Positions 57,270-64,000 of a DNA stretch of 64,000 nt are shown here, in pieces; position 1 is the stretch's first letter; every line of letters starts with the position of its first letter. The stretch covers positions 4,466,001 through 4,530,000 of the forward strand of contig NZ_AP023189.1 in NCBI RefSeq assembly GCF_012767755.2, written 5' to 3'. The notes below the pieces were generated by a model. That model was not told the DNA's origin. It saw only the letters and a program-made list of their open reading frames with translations, and ran no database searches. Origin of the DNA: Pseudomonas tohonis (GTDB lineage: Bacteria; Pseudomonadota; Gammaproteobacteria; Pseudomonadales; Pseudomonadaceae). The position numbers and the translations under genes are program-made.

Positions 57270-58175
57270 TCAGGCCATGTCGCTGCCGGCGAACTCTTCG
57301 CCGAGGAAGTCGATCAACGAGCGCACCGAGGGCAACAGCCCGCGCCGCGACGGGAAGATGGCGTGGACGATGCCGCACTTGGGCGAGAAGCCCGGCAGCA
57401 TCTCCACCAGCGTGCCGTTGGCCAGGTCTTCACGCACCGCTACCCGTGGCAGGTGGGCGATGCCGACCCCGCCCAGCACGCCGTTGCGCAGCGCCAGCAG
57501 GTCATCGGTGACCATGCGCGGGCGATGCGGGATGGTCAGCCGCGCCCCGTCCGGGCCGAACAGTTCCCACTGGTAGTCCCGCTGCGCCCCCCCCCAGTGC
57601 AGGCTCGGCAGGCGGCCCAGCTCCTCCGGCGCGAAGCCTGCCGGCAACCGGGTGAGGAAGTCCGGCCGGCCCACCAGGCACTGGGTGCTGTCGGCGAGCA
57701 CCTTAATCACCATGTCGGTGTTTTCCAGCGGCGGGAAGCGCACCCGCAGGGCGATGTCGAAGCCTTCGTGGAGCAGGTCCACCCGGCGGTTGGTGCTCTC
57801 GATGAACAGCTCCACCAGCGGGTACTTGAGCATGTAGCGGGTGAGCATCGGCCCGACCCAGGAGTTGAGCAGCGTGGTCGGGCAGGCGATGCGCACCAGG
57901 CCGCGCGGCTCGCAACGGTTGCGCTCGATCACCTCAGCCGCCCCTTCCGCCTCCACGCGCATGGCCACGCAGCGCTGGTAGTACTCCTGGCCGATTTCGG
58001 TGAGCGAGCAGTGCCGGCTGGTGCGGTGGATGAGGCGCACGCCGAGGCGCTCCTCGAGCTGCGCGATGCGCCGGCTGAGCTTGGACTTGGGCATGTCCAG
58101 CGCGCGGCCGGCGGGGGCGAAGCCGCCGTGCTCCACCACCTGGGTGAAGTAGTAGAGGGTGTTCAGGTCTTCCAC
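57270..58175 (-). CDS. LysR-family transcriptional regulator
   Basis: A 301-aa LysR regulator (MEDLNTLYYFTQVVEHGGFA) with HTH AGRALDMPKSKLSRRIAQLEE and a C-terminal effector domain. It is divergent from the YcaC-type hydrolase at 58332, with 156 bp between that includes AT-rich DNA, so it likely controls that gene. The group resembles the DmlR/PA-type regulators of aromatic or cysteine hydrolases. Confidence 0.88.
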   Translation of the reverse strand: MEDLNTLYYFTQVVEHGGFAPAGRALDMPKSKLSRRIAQLEERLGVRLIHRTSRHCSLTEIGQEYYQRCVAMRVEAEGAAEVIERNRCEPRGLVRIACPTTLLNSWVGPMLTRYMLKYPLVELFIESTNRRVDLLHEGFDIALRVRFPPLENTDMVIKVLADSTQCLVGRPDFLTRLPAGFAPEELGRLPSLHWGGAQRDYQWELFGPDGARLTIPHRPRMVTDDLLALRNGVLGGVGIAHLPRVAVREDLANGTLVEMLPGFSPKCGIVHAIFPSRRGLLPSVRSLIDFLGEEFAGSDMA

Positions 58176-58331
58176 GCTCGTTCTCCATATAGAACGCTAG
58201 AGGCAATTTTCGCAGTCTAGCGGATCAAGGGTGCCAAATTTAATCTTTCCTCCATGCAGTCAGCCACTGCAACGAAGCAGAGAACACCCACGCCAAACCG
58301 GCACCCCTTATCGAAAAGCGAGGAACGCACC

Positions 58332-58961
58332 ATGACCCACTTCACCTACAACCGTCTCGATAAAGACAACGCCGTCGTCCTGCTGGTCGACCACCAGGCT
58401 GGCCTGCTGTCCCTGGTCCGCGACATCGAGCCGGACAAGTTCAAGAACAACGTCCTGGCCCTGGCCGACCTCGCCAAGTTCTTCAAGCTGCCGACCATCC
58501 TCACCACCAGCTTCGAAACCGGCCCCAACGGCCCGCTGGTACCGGAACTGAAAGCGCTGTTCCCGGACGTGCCCTACATCGCCCGCCCGGGCCAGATCAA
58601 CGCCTGGGACAACGAGGACTTCGTCAAGGCGATCAAGGCCACCGGCAAGAAGCAGCTGATCATCGCCGGCGTGGTGACCGAGGTCTGCGTGGCCTTCCCG
58701 GCCCTCTCCGCCCTGGAGGAAGGCTTCGAAGTGTTCGTGGTGACCGACGCCTCCGGCACCTTCAACGAAATCACCCGCGACGCGGCGTGGAACCGCATGA
58801 GCCAGGCCGGCGCGCAACTGATGAACTGGTTCGGCGTCGCCTGCGAGCTGCACCGCGACTGGCGCAACGACGTGGAAGGCCTGGCGGCCCTGTGCTCCAA
58901 CCACATCCCGGACTATCGCAACCTGATGACCAGCTACGCGGCGCTGACCGGCAACAAGTGA
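58332..58961 (+). CDS. ycaC: Isochorismatase-fold hydrolase, YcaC type
   Basis: A 209-aa cysteine hydrolase. Catalytic Asp is in VVLLVDHQAGLLSLVRDI (residue about 20), and the nucleophile Cys is in IIAGVVTEVCVAFPALSAL (about residue 118). The ending MTSYAALTGNK is typical of YcaC, an octameric hydrolase of unknown substrate. ATG at 58332 with GAGG upstream. A terminator follows. It is divergent from the LysR gene. Confidence 0.9.
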   Translation: MTHFTYNRLDKDNAVVLLVDHQAGLLSLVRDIEPDKFKNNVLALADLAKFFKLPTILTTSFETGPNGPLVPELKALFPDVPYIARPGQINAWDNEDFVKAIKATGKKQLIIAGVVTEVCVAFPALSALEEGFEVFVVTDASGTFNEITRDAAWNRMSQAGAQLMNWFGVACELHRDWRNDVEGLAALCSNHIPDYRNLMTSYAALTGNK

Positions 58962-58984
58962 TGGGCTGAAGCGGGGCCTGGAAT

Positions 58985-59014
58985 GAAAAGCGGGAGCCTG
59001 GGCTCCCGCTTTTT
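58985..59014 (+). terminator. Rho-independent terminator of ycaC
   Basis: AAGCGGGAGCC (58987-58997) pairs with GGCTCCCGCTT, followed by six T at the end of the run. It sits about 25 bp after the ycaC stop. Confidence 0.88.
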
Positions 59015-59146
59015 TCTTCGACGGCCTCTTTCGTGAACGCGGTCATGCCTGTTCATCCAGCGAACGCTACGCTTTCCGGCGGGGTCATAAACACCATGGG
59101 CGGCAACGGGCCGGCATGCACGAGGACGCCGGTCAACGGGGGTAGC

Positions 59147-59884
59147 TTGAGGTCGATACTGTTCATCTTCTGGCTCTGCTGCTGCACGACGCTGCAGGCC
59201 GAACAGAGGGAAATCCTGCTCTACAGCTACCAGCAGAAACCGCCCTACGTGGTGGACGCCGGGCGCCGCCAGGGCCTGTATTTCGACCTGGCCGAGCGCC
59301 TCGAAGCGCAGATGCCCGACTACCGTTTCACGGTGCAGGAAATCCCGCGTCGGCGCCTGGACCTGTTGCTGCAGCAGGGCCAGCTCGACGGGCTGGTGGT
59401 GGGCGTGAGCCCGGACTGGTTCGCCGACGCCTCCCGCTACCGCTGGAGCCACGCCTTCATCGACGACGGCAACCTGCTGGTGTCACGCAGCCAGGGGGAA
59501 GTGAGCAGGCTGGGTATCGACGACCTCGCAGGCAAGCGCCTGGGGCTGGTGGGTGGGCACGCCTACCCGGAGCTGCAGGCGGTCCTGGCCAGCGGCAAGA
59601 CTGAACGGCAGAACGCCAACAGCGAGCTGGCCAACCTGGAGCGGCTGCTGCGTGGCTGGATCGACGCCACGGTGGTGGGCATGCGCACCCTGGACTACCA
59701 GGAGCACCAGCAGCCCGGGCTGCGCGAACGAATCCATGTCGCCGAGCCGGTGCTGTACCGCTACCCGCGCCAACTGCTGGTGCCGGCCCGGTACGAGAAG
59801 TTGCTGCCGGCGCTGGACAACGCCATCGATGCCCTGCCCAGCGACCCGGTATGGCTGAAGCGGCAGAAACACTACTTCCCCTAG
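59147..59884 (+). CDS. Periplasmic amino-acid-type solute-binding protein (SBP_bac_3 family)
   Basis: A 245-aa protein from TTG 59147, preceded by GGGGG five bases upstream. This start gives a good signal peptide, MRSILFIFWLCCCTTLQAEQ. The mature part (REILLYSYQQKPPYVVDAGR, then QGLYFDLAERLEAQM and QQGQLDGLVVGVSPDWF) fits the extracellular solute-binding protein family 3. An in-frame ATG at 59033 would add 38 residues without a signal sequence at the start. It may sense or bind a polar amino acid; no transporter genes are adjacent. Confidence 0.8.
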   Translation: MRSILFIFWLCCCTTLQAEQREILLYSYQQKPPYVVDAGRRQGLYFDLAERLEAQMPDYRFTVQEIPRRRLDLLLQQGQLDGLVVGVSPDWFADASRYRWSHAFIDDGNLLVSRSQGEVSRLGIDDLAGKRLGLVGGHAYPELQAVLASGKTERQNANSELANLERLLRGWIDATVVGMRTLDYQEHQQPGLRERIHVAEPVLYRYPRQLLVPARYEKLLPALDNAIDALPSDPVWLKRQKHYFP

Positions 59885-59943
59885 GCGCACGGCACGGCGC
59901 TCTGGGTAGAATGCCGCGCCCTCCTCCTCACGAATGCCCGACC

Positions 59944-60447
59944 ATGAACGACGTCACCCTCGAACTGCTGCAGACCGGCCCCGAGCAGGCAGAGCTGATC
60001 CGCAACCTGTACCAGTTCTACGCCTACGAGTCCTCGGACTGGGAGGAGGAGGACGTGGAGGCGGACGGGCGTTTCTACATCCACGAGGAGCACCTGGCGC
60101 GTTACTGGCAGGAACCGCAATGGAGCGCCAACCTGATCCTGGTGGATGGCTTCATCGCCGGGTTCCTGCTGATCGAACGCAGCGAGTTGCCGGGCATCGA
60201 CGCCCTGGAGCTGGCGGACCTGTTCATCCTCAAGCGCTACCGCAGGCAGGGCATCGGCCGCCTGCTGGCGACCCAGGTGCTGATGGAGGGCGACCACAAT
60301 TGGCTGGTGCGCTTCTACCGCGAAGACCAACCCGCCCAGGCCTTCTGGAGCGCGGTGCTGGACGGCTTGCCGAAGCCGGTGCGCACCATCGACCCGGGCG
60401 ATGACCCGCAGTTGCTGACCTACCTGGTGACCCGGGCGCTGCATTGA
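59944..60447 (+). CDS. GNAT-family N-acetyltransferase
   Basis: A 167-aa acetyltransferase. The acetyl-CoA loop is LFILKRYRRQGIGRLLATQVL (about residues 92-112), with preceding strand LILVDGFIAGFLLIER. ATG at 59944. It is 60 bp after the solute-binding protein gene and may share its transcript. Substrate unknown. Confidence 0.88.
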   Translation: MNDVTLELLQTGPEQAELIRNLYQFYAYESSDWEEEDVEADGRFYIHEEHLARYWQEPQWSANLILVDGFIAGFLLIERSELPGIDALELADLFILKRYRRQGIGRLLATQVLMEGDHNWLVRFYREDQPAQAFWSAVLDGLPKPVRTIDPGDDPQLLTYLVTRALH

Positions 60448-60457
60448 GGCCTGCTCT

Positions 60458-60705
60458 CCCGGGGTGAAGCCCGGGCTACGGGGCGAGTGGGCACATCCAC
60501 CCAGCACGTCGACCCACCTGCAGCGCGCCGTAGGTTGGTGCCGAGCGCAGCGAGGCTCAACGGTGCGATGTTCGGCCTCGCGACGCTGGGCTTCGTACCT
60601 ACGGGGTCTCCTGTGTCCCGGCCGGCACCGCTGGTGGATAAAAAAGCGCCATCTACACCCGGATAATCGCCGCGCTGCGAAATGATGGGTTTCGCTTCGC
60701 TCGCG
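60458..60705. repeat. Three repeat types in a 600-bp gene-free gap
   Basis: CCCGGGGTGAAGCCCGGG (from 60458), a GTAGGTTGGTGCCGAGCGCA element (from 60529) with inverted companion near 60600, and GATGGGTTTCGCTTCGCTC (from 60685) lie in series. The remainder to 61054 shows no gene; the reading frames found there are shadows. Confidence 0.7.
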
Positions 60706-61054
60706 GAGCGCCGCCCGACCCATCCGAATGCCGCCCCGCAGGATGGGTAGCGCTCTGTGAAGCTGCACGGAGGACCCGGTGGTGCGTGGCCCCCTCTTGT
60801 ATCTCGACTAATTACCCCGCATGCCCCTTTGCCGCTCGACCACCCGTCTCGCTTGCGGGGCCATGAGTGAACTAGGCGGGGTCGCGAACTGTCAGTTCGC
60901 TGTCGGCCCGAACCGGGTGGATGGCGTGGCCATTCGCCACCCGGAAAGCGGAAGCAGCGCAGGCTCCACCCTCGATGAACGCGATGCTCGCCTGGCCGGC
61001 GCTTATCACGCCCGCACTTCGGGTTCCGTTCCATTGCCATGTGAAGATTGCCCC

Positions 61055-61723
61055 ATGCCCCTGACCCGTCATCTGCTCGCCCGTGTTTCCTCGCTCTCCC
61101 CCCGCGCCCTCGGTGCCGGCCTGTTCAGTGGCCTGCTGTTGCTCGGCTCGCCCGCGCAGGCCGAGGAGAAGGCCGACACCACGCGCTGGGTCAGCGACAG
61201 CCTGAGCACTTACGTGCGCAGCGGCCCGACCGACGGCTACCGCATCGTCGGCACCCTCGTCTCCGGGCAGAAAGTCGAGCTGCTGAGCACCCAGGGCGAC
61301 TACAGCCAGGTGCGCGGCGAGAACGGCAGCGCGGTGTGGATTCCCACCCGCGACCTGCAGCAGGTCCCTGGCCAGGCCGAGCGCCTGCCGCAACTGGAAC
61401 AGAAGGTGAGCGAGCTGAGCGCGGAGCTGGAAGGCATCGACCAGACCTGGAAGACCCGCGTGCAAGGCATGCAGGAAACCATGGACTCGCGCAAGGCGCT
61501 GATCGACGAAGCCCAGGCCGCCCGCGCGACACTGGACAGCGAACTGAACCAGGCCCGCTCCGAGTTGCGCGAAGTGCAGGCGCAACTGGGCGACGAGAAC
61601 AAGCAGGTGCTGATGCGCTACATGGTCTATGGCGGCAGCATCGCCGGCGCCGGCCTGCTCCTGGGCCTGATCCTGCCGACCATGCTGCGGGTCAAGCGCA
61701 AGCGCAGCGACCAGTGGGTGTGA
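61055..61723 (+). CDS. SH3-domain TIGR04211-type membrane protein
   Basis: A 222-aa protein. A signal peptide (MPLTRHLLARVSSLSPRALG, then AGLFSGLLLLGSPAQAE) precedes a bacterial SH3 domain (WVSDSLSTYVRSGPTDGYRIVGTLVSGQKVELLS). A coiled-coil stretch (about residues 108-185) is followed by a C-terminal membrane segment (YGGSIAGAGLLLGLILPTML) and a basic tail KRKRS. It resembles the YgiM family implicated in envelope functions. It stands alone, before convergent alaX. Confidence 0.88.
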   Translation: MPLTRHLLARVSSLSPRALGAGLFSGLLLLGSPAQAEEKADTTRWVSDSLSTYVRSGPTDGYRIVGTLVSGQKVELLSTQGDYSQVRGENGSAVWIPTRDLQQVPGQAERLPQLEQKVSELSAELEGIDQTWKTRVQGMQETMDSRKALIDEAQAARATLDSELNQARSELREVQAQLGDENKQVLMRYMVYGGSIAGAGLLLGLILPTMLRVKRKRSDQWV

Positions 61724-61750
61724 GGGCCAGCGCCACCCTGCCCGCCCAGT

Positions 61751-61920
61751 GATTCCCCGCGTTCGCGGGGGTGACGGTGAATGGGAGTATTGCGGTTCAC
61801 GGAGCCCACGAACGCAGGCCAGTCATAAAGCGGGTGACGCCCGCGCCGGTTCGCGACGAGGGTGACGCTCATGCCCTGCACGCCCCACCTCTCGTCTCCC
61901 CCGCGAACGCGGGGGCCCAT
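61751..61920. repeat. Inverted CCCCGCG repeats between the SH3 gene and alaX
   Basis: GATTCCCCGCGTTCGCGGGG (from 61751) and CTCCCCCGCGAACGCGGGGG (from 61896) are each palindromic and together form an inverted pair across 170 bp between convergent genes. They match the elements at 33.6 kb. Confidence 0.7.
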
Positions 61921-61934
61921 CAATAGAAGGCCAT

Positions 61935-62663
61935 CTAGGCGAAACGCAAGGTCACACGACGGTTGTGGCGGCTCTTCTTCTCGATCTTGTCGCACACCAC
62001 CTGGCCGATCTCCTGGGTATTGCGCACATGGGTGCCGCCACAGGGCTGGATGTCCACGCCGGGGATATCGACCACGCGCACCATGCCCTGCAGCACCGGC
62101 GGTGCCACGGCCTGGGTGCGGGTGATCTCCAGCACGGTGTTGTACTCGTTGGCCGGCAGCATGTGGGTGCGCACGTCGAGGGCGCCTTCGATCAGTTCGT
62201 TCAGCGCGTGGGTCAGGCGCTCCTTGTCCAGGGTCGACTCCGGCAGGTCGAAGTCCAGGCGGCCCTTGTCGGCGGCGATGCTGCAACCGGTGACCGGCGC
62301 ATCGATGATCGAGCACAGGAGGTGCAGGCAGGTGTGCATCTTCATGTGCTGGTAGCGGCGCTCCCAGTCCAGGCAACCCTGCAGCTCGATACCGGCGGCG
62401 ACCGGTGCGGCACCCTCCTCCAGCTGGTGCCAGATCATCGAGCGCAACAGGGGGTCGCGCTGGGTGCCGACCACCGCCACCACCGAGCCGTCGGGCAGCA
62501 GGAAGTGGCCCTGGTCACCCGGCTGGCCGCCGCCGGTGGGATAGAACAGCGTCTGGTCCAGCGCCACGCCCTGGTCACTCACCGCGAGAACGCGGGCGGT
62601 GAAGGTGCGTTGGTAGGGCGCCTCGTCGAACAGGGCGCGGGTGTGCATGGCGAATACGGACAT
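61935..62663 (-). CDS. Alanyl-tRNA editing protein (AlaX type)
   Basis: A 242-aa stand-alone editing domain. Zinc motifs are HTCLH (His110, His114) and QPCGGTH near residue 205; PTGGGQPGDQG near residue 42 is the family start. It hydrolyses mischarged Ser-tRNA(Ala) in trans. The ATG is one base after the stop of the serine acetyltransferase gene, so the two are co-transcribed; pairing serine-mischarging protection with serine-consuming cysteine synthesis is functionally suggestive. Confidence 0.9.
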   Translation of the reverse strand: MSVFAMHTRALFDEAPYQRTFTARVLAVSDQGVALDQTLFYPTGGGQPGDQGHFLLPDGSVVAVVGTQRDPLLRSMIWHQLEEGAAPVAAGIELQGCLDWERRYQHMKMHTCLHLLCSIIDAPVTGCSIAADKGRLDFDLPESTLDKERLTHALNELIEGALDVRTHMLPANEYNTVLEITRTQAVAPPVLQGMVRVVDIPGVDIQPCGGTHVRNTQEIGQVVCDKIEKKSRHNRRVTLRFA

Positions 62664-62664
62664 T

Positions 62665-63651
62665 TCAGCCTCCGATGCTCAGGAAGTAGGGTTGCAGCTG
62701 GGAACGCACCAGGGCGCTGAGCCCGGGTGGGTCGAGAAGGGTGATGTCGTGATCGGGGCCGATGATCCGCAGGTGCAGCGGGTAGCGCGGGGCCGGCAGT
62801 GCCAGGCCGATGCTGCGCAACCGGTACTGGCGGTGGTTGCGCTCCTGCACCGTGCATTCCAGGGCCATGCAGCCGAAGCGCCGATGCTCGGCGTCCAGCA
62901 CCAGTACCTCGCCACTCTCGGGCAGCTCGCCCACCAGGTGCACGCGCTCGTTGAGGGCGAAGGCACCGAGGTAGCCGCAGTTGGACGACATCGACGCGCG
63001 TTGCATCTGCAACTGGTTGACGATGCTCACCTTGGTGTTGGCCGGCACATCGCGAGTGATCACGCACGCGGGGCTGATGAATACGTTGTCGCCGATGCTG
63101 ATGGGCCCGAGCAGGCGCGCCCCGGCGCCCACCTCCACCTGGTTGCCCAGGCGGGGATGGCGCTTGCCACCCGGGTTGTCGGCGATGCCCGAGGCGCCGA
63201 GGGTGACGCCGCTGAGCAGGTAGCAGTCGTCGCCGATCTCGCAGGTCTCGCCGATCACGGTGCCGAAGCCGTGGTCGAGCACGAAGCGCTTGCCGATGCG
63301 GGCAGCCGGGTGGATCTCGGCGCCGGAGAGCAGCTTGCCGGTGCTGGCCAGCTTGTGCGCCATGGCCTCGCGCCCCTCCACCGCGCCACGCATCCATACC
63401 TGGTGCGCCAGGCGGTGGAACAGCACCGCCTTGAAGGAGGCGTAGGAGCCGAGCACGAGGTCGATGCGGCCGGCCGTGGCGGGGTCGCGCCGGGCATAGG
63501 CCTGGAGGTCCTCGGCCACCTGCTGCACGGCCTCGTCCATGATGCCGTCCAGGTGCGGCATGAGCAGGTCCAGGTCCGCCGGCTTGAGTGCATGCACCAA
63601 CTGATCGAGCAGCTCGTCATAGAGCCGCAACCTGTCGAGATATCCCCACAT
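62665..63651 (-). CDS. Serine O-acetyltransferase (EpsC/CysE type)
   Basis: A 328-aa enzyme. An N-terminal helical part (DLDLLMPHLDGIMDEAVQQV) is followed by the left-handed beta helix with hexapeptide repeats: GAEIHPAARIGKRFVLDHGF and GTVIGETCEIGDDCYLLSGV. His in LDHGFG is the catalytic base. It acetylates serine with acetyl-CoA to feed cysteine synthase. A C-terminal region of about 100 residues after the helix (from NERVHLVGELPE) exceeds the usual length and may be a separate or regulatory domain. ATG 63651. Confidence 0.88.
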   Translation of the reverse strand: MWGYLDRLRLYDELLDQLVHALKPADLDLLMPHLDGIMDEAVQQVAEDLQAYARRDPATAGRIDLVLGSYASFKAVLFHRLAHQVWMRGAVEGREAMAHKLASTGKLLSGAEIHPAARIGKRFVLDHGFGTVIGETCEIGDDCYLLSGVTLGASGIADNPGGKRHPRLGNQVEVGAGARLLGPISIGDNVFISPACVITRDVPANTKVSIVNQLQMQRASMSSNCGYLGAFALNERVHLVGELPESGEVLVLDAEHRRFGCMALECTVQERNHRQYRLRSIGLALPAPRYPLHLRIIGPDHDITLLDPPGLSALVRSQLQPYFLSIGG

Positions 63652-63673
63652 CCTGTCGCCCTCCCCAGGCTCG

Positions 63674-64000
63674 TTATTCGAAATGCGGCAGGTAGCCGTC
63701 CACACCGTCGTAGATCAGGGTCAGCACCCGGCTGCCGCGCGGCAGCTCGCCGGCCAGGCTGGCGATGGCCACCAGGTTGGCCGCCGAGGACAGCCCCAGG
63801 CTCACCGCATCGCTGCGCATGGTGCGGCGCACGCGCTCCAGGCAATCCGCCTTGGCCACCTTGAGCATGCCGTCGAGCACCTCGAGGTTGAGGATGCTCG
63901 GCACCAGGCCGATGGACAGGCCCTGGATCTCGTGCGGCGCATGGCGATCGGCGAGCAGGTCGCACTGCTCCGGCTCGACGCCGAACACCCGCAGCGAGGG
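63674..64000 (-). CDS. PLP-dependent cysteine synthase family protein (C-terminal part, runs off right edge)
   Basis: The visible 108 codons read PSLRVFGVEPEQCDLLADRH, then IQGLSIGLVPSILN, RRTMRSDAVSLGLSSAANLVAIA and end YDGVDGYLPHFE. GLSSAANLVAIA is the cysteine synthase fold's late segment. It lies 22 bp upstream of the serine acetyltransferase gene in the same orientation and so heads, or is inside, a cysteine biosynthesis operon. The N-terminus and lysine are outside the window. Confidence 0.82.
   Translation of the reverse strand, partial: PSLRVFGVEPEQCDLLADRHAPHEIQGLSIGLVPSILNLEVLDGMLKVAKADCLERVRRTMRSDAVSLGLSSAANLVAIASLAGELPRGSRVLTLIYDGVDGYLPHFE

Noticed and set aside
60448..61054. Possible small genes in the gap before the SH3-domain gene
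   Set aside because: The frames are short, out of register with any ribosome site and made partly of dispersed repeats.

Overview
The window is a GC-rich (roughly two-thirds G+C) Pseudomonas-type chromosome segment. Nearly every gene has a recognisable Pseudomonas homologue. From memory, the block gbuR-gbuA-SnoaL-NCS1-SSS-TPP enzyme, a 44-codon ORF, a polyamine-binding protein with acetylpolyamine amidohydrolase, and aceK recalls the P. aeruginosa PA1422-PA1376 neighbourhood, but with many insertions. No tRNA, rRNA or CRISPR was seen. Interspersed REP-like repeats of at least five sequence types occupy most intergenic gaps.

Layout. 0-8.9 kb is a sulfur-scavenging island. A leftward operon (SfnB-type oxidoreductase, LLM monooxygenase, MetI-type permease) and a rightward operon (MFS, two SsuC-type permeases, SsuB-type ATPase, SsuE flavin reductase) diverge from a gap holding two good sigma-54 promoter matches, one facing each operon. 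It ends with an extraordinary 173-aa protein, about 42% Met and 10% Cys, built as an 87-residue tandem duplication. 9-14.5 kb holds regulators, a CTP-synthase-like amidotransferase, a DTW-domain tRNA modifier and the aerotaxis receptor. 14.7-22 kb is a 4-guanidinobutyrate/2-ketoarginine catabolic cluster. 22-33 kb has assorted enzymes, a ParD-like/methionine aminopeptidase gene pair, and a polyamine-binding protein overlapping an acetylpolyamine amidohydrolase. 33.8-36.6 kb has an AraC regulator and aceK. 36.7-43.6 kb has two paralogous LysR-amidohydrolase cassettes flanking a TorF-like porin. 44-50.8 kb has transporters, cysK and a DUF748 protein. 51-53.6 kb is a MoxR/GFA/VWA cluster.

53.6-57.2 kb is an accessory spot. 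It has an AT-rich OLD-type ATPase/TOPRIM gene (probable phage defence, recently acquired), a BRO-N gene with a c4-type antisense-RNA leader, and a SUKH/SMI1-like immunity gene. A second BRO-N gene with the same leader architecture lies at 33.0-33.5 kb. The right end carries a YcaC-type hydrolase, a periplasmic solute-binding protein, a GNAT enzyme, an SH3 protein and a cysteine synthase-serine acetyltransferase-AlaX operon.

The most noteworthy items are the Met/Cys-rich duplicated protein beside the sulfonate genes, the two c4-antisense-like BRO-N leaders, the AT-rich OLD gene, the paired sigma-54 promoters and the overlapping ParD-like/MAP pair. Functions are inferred from sequence motifs and family knowledge; no database search was run.
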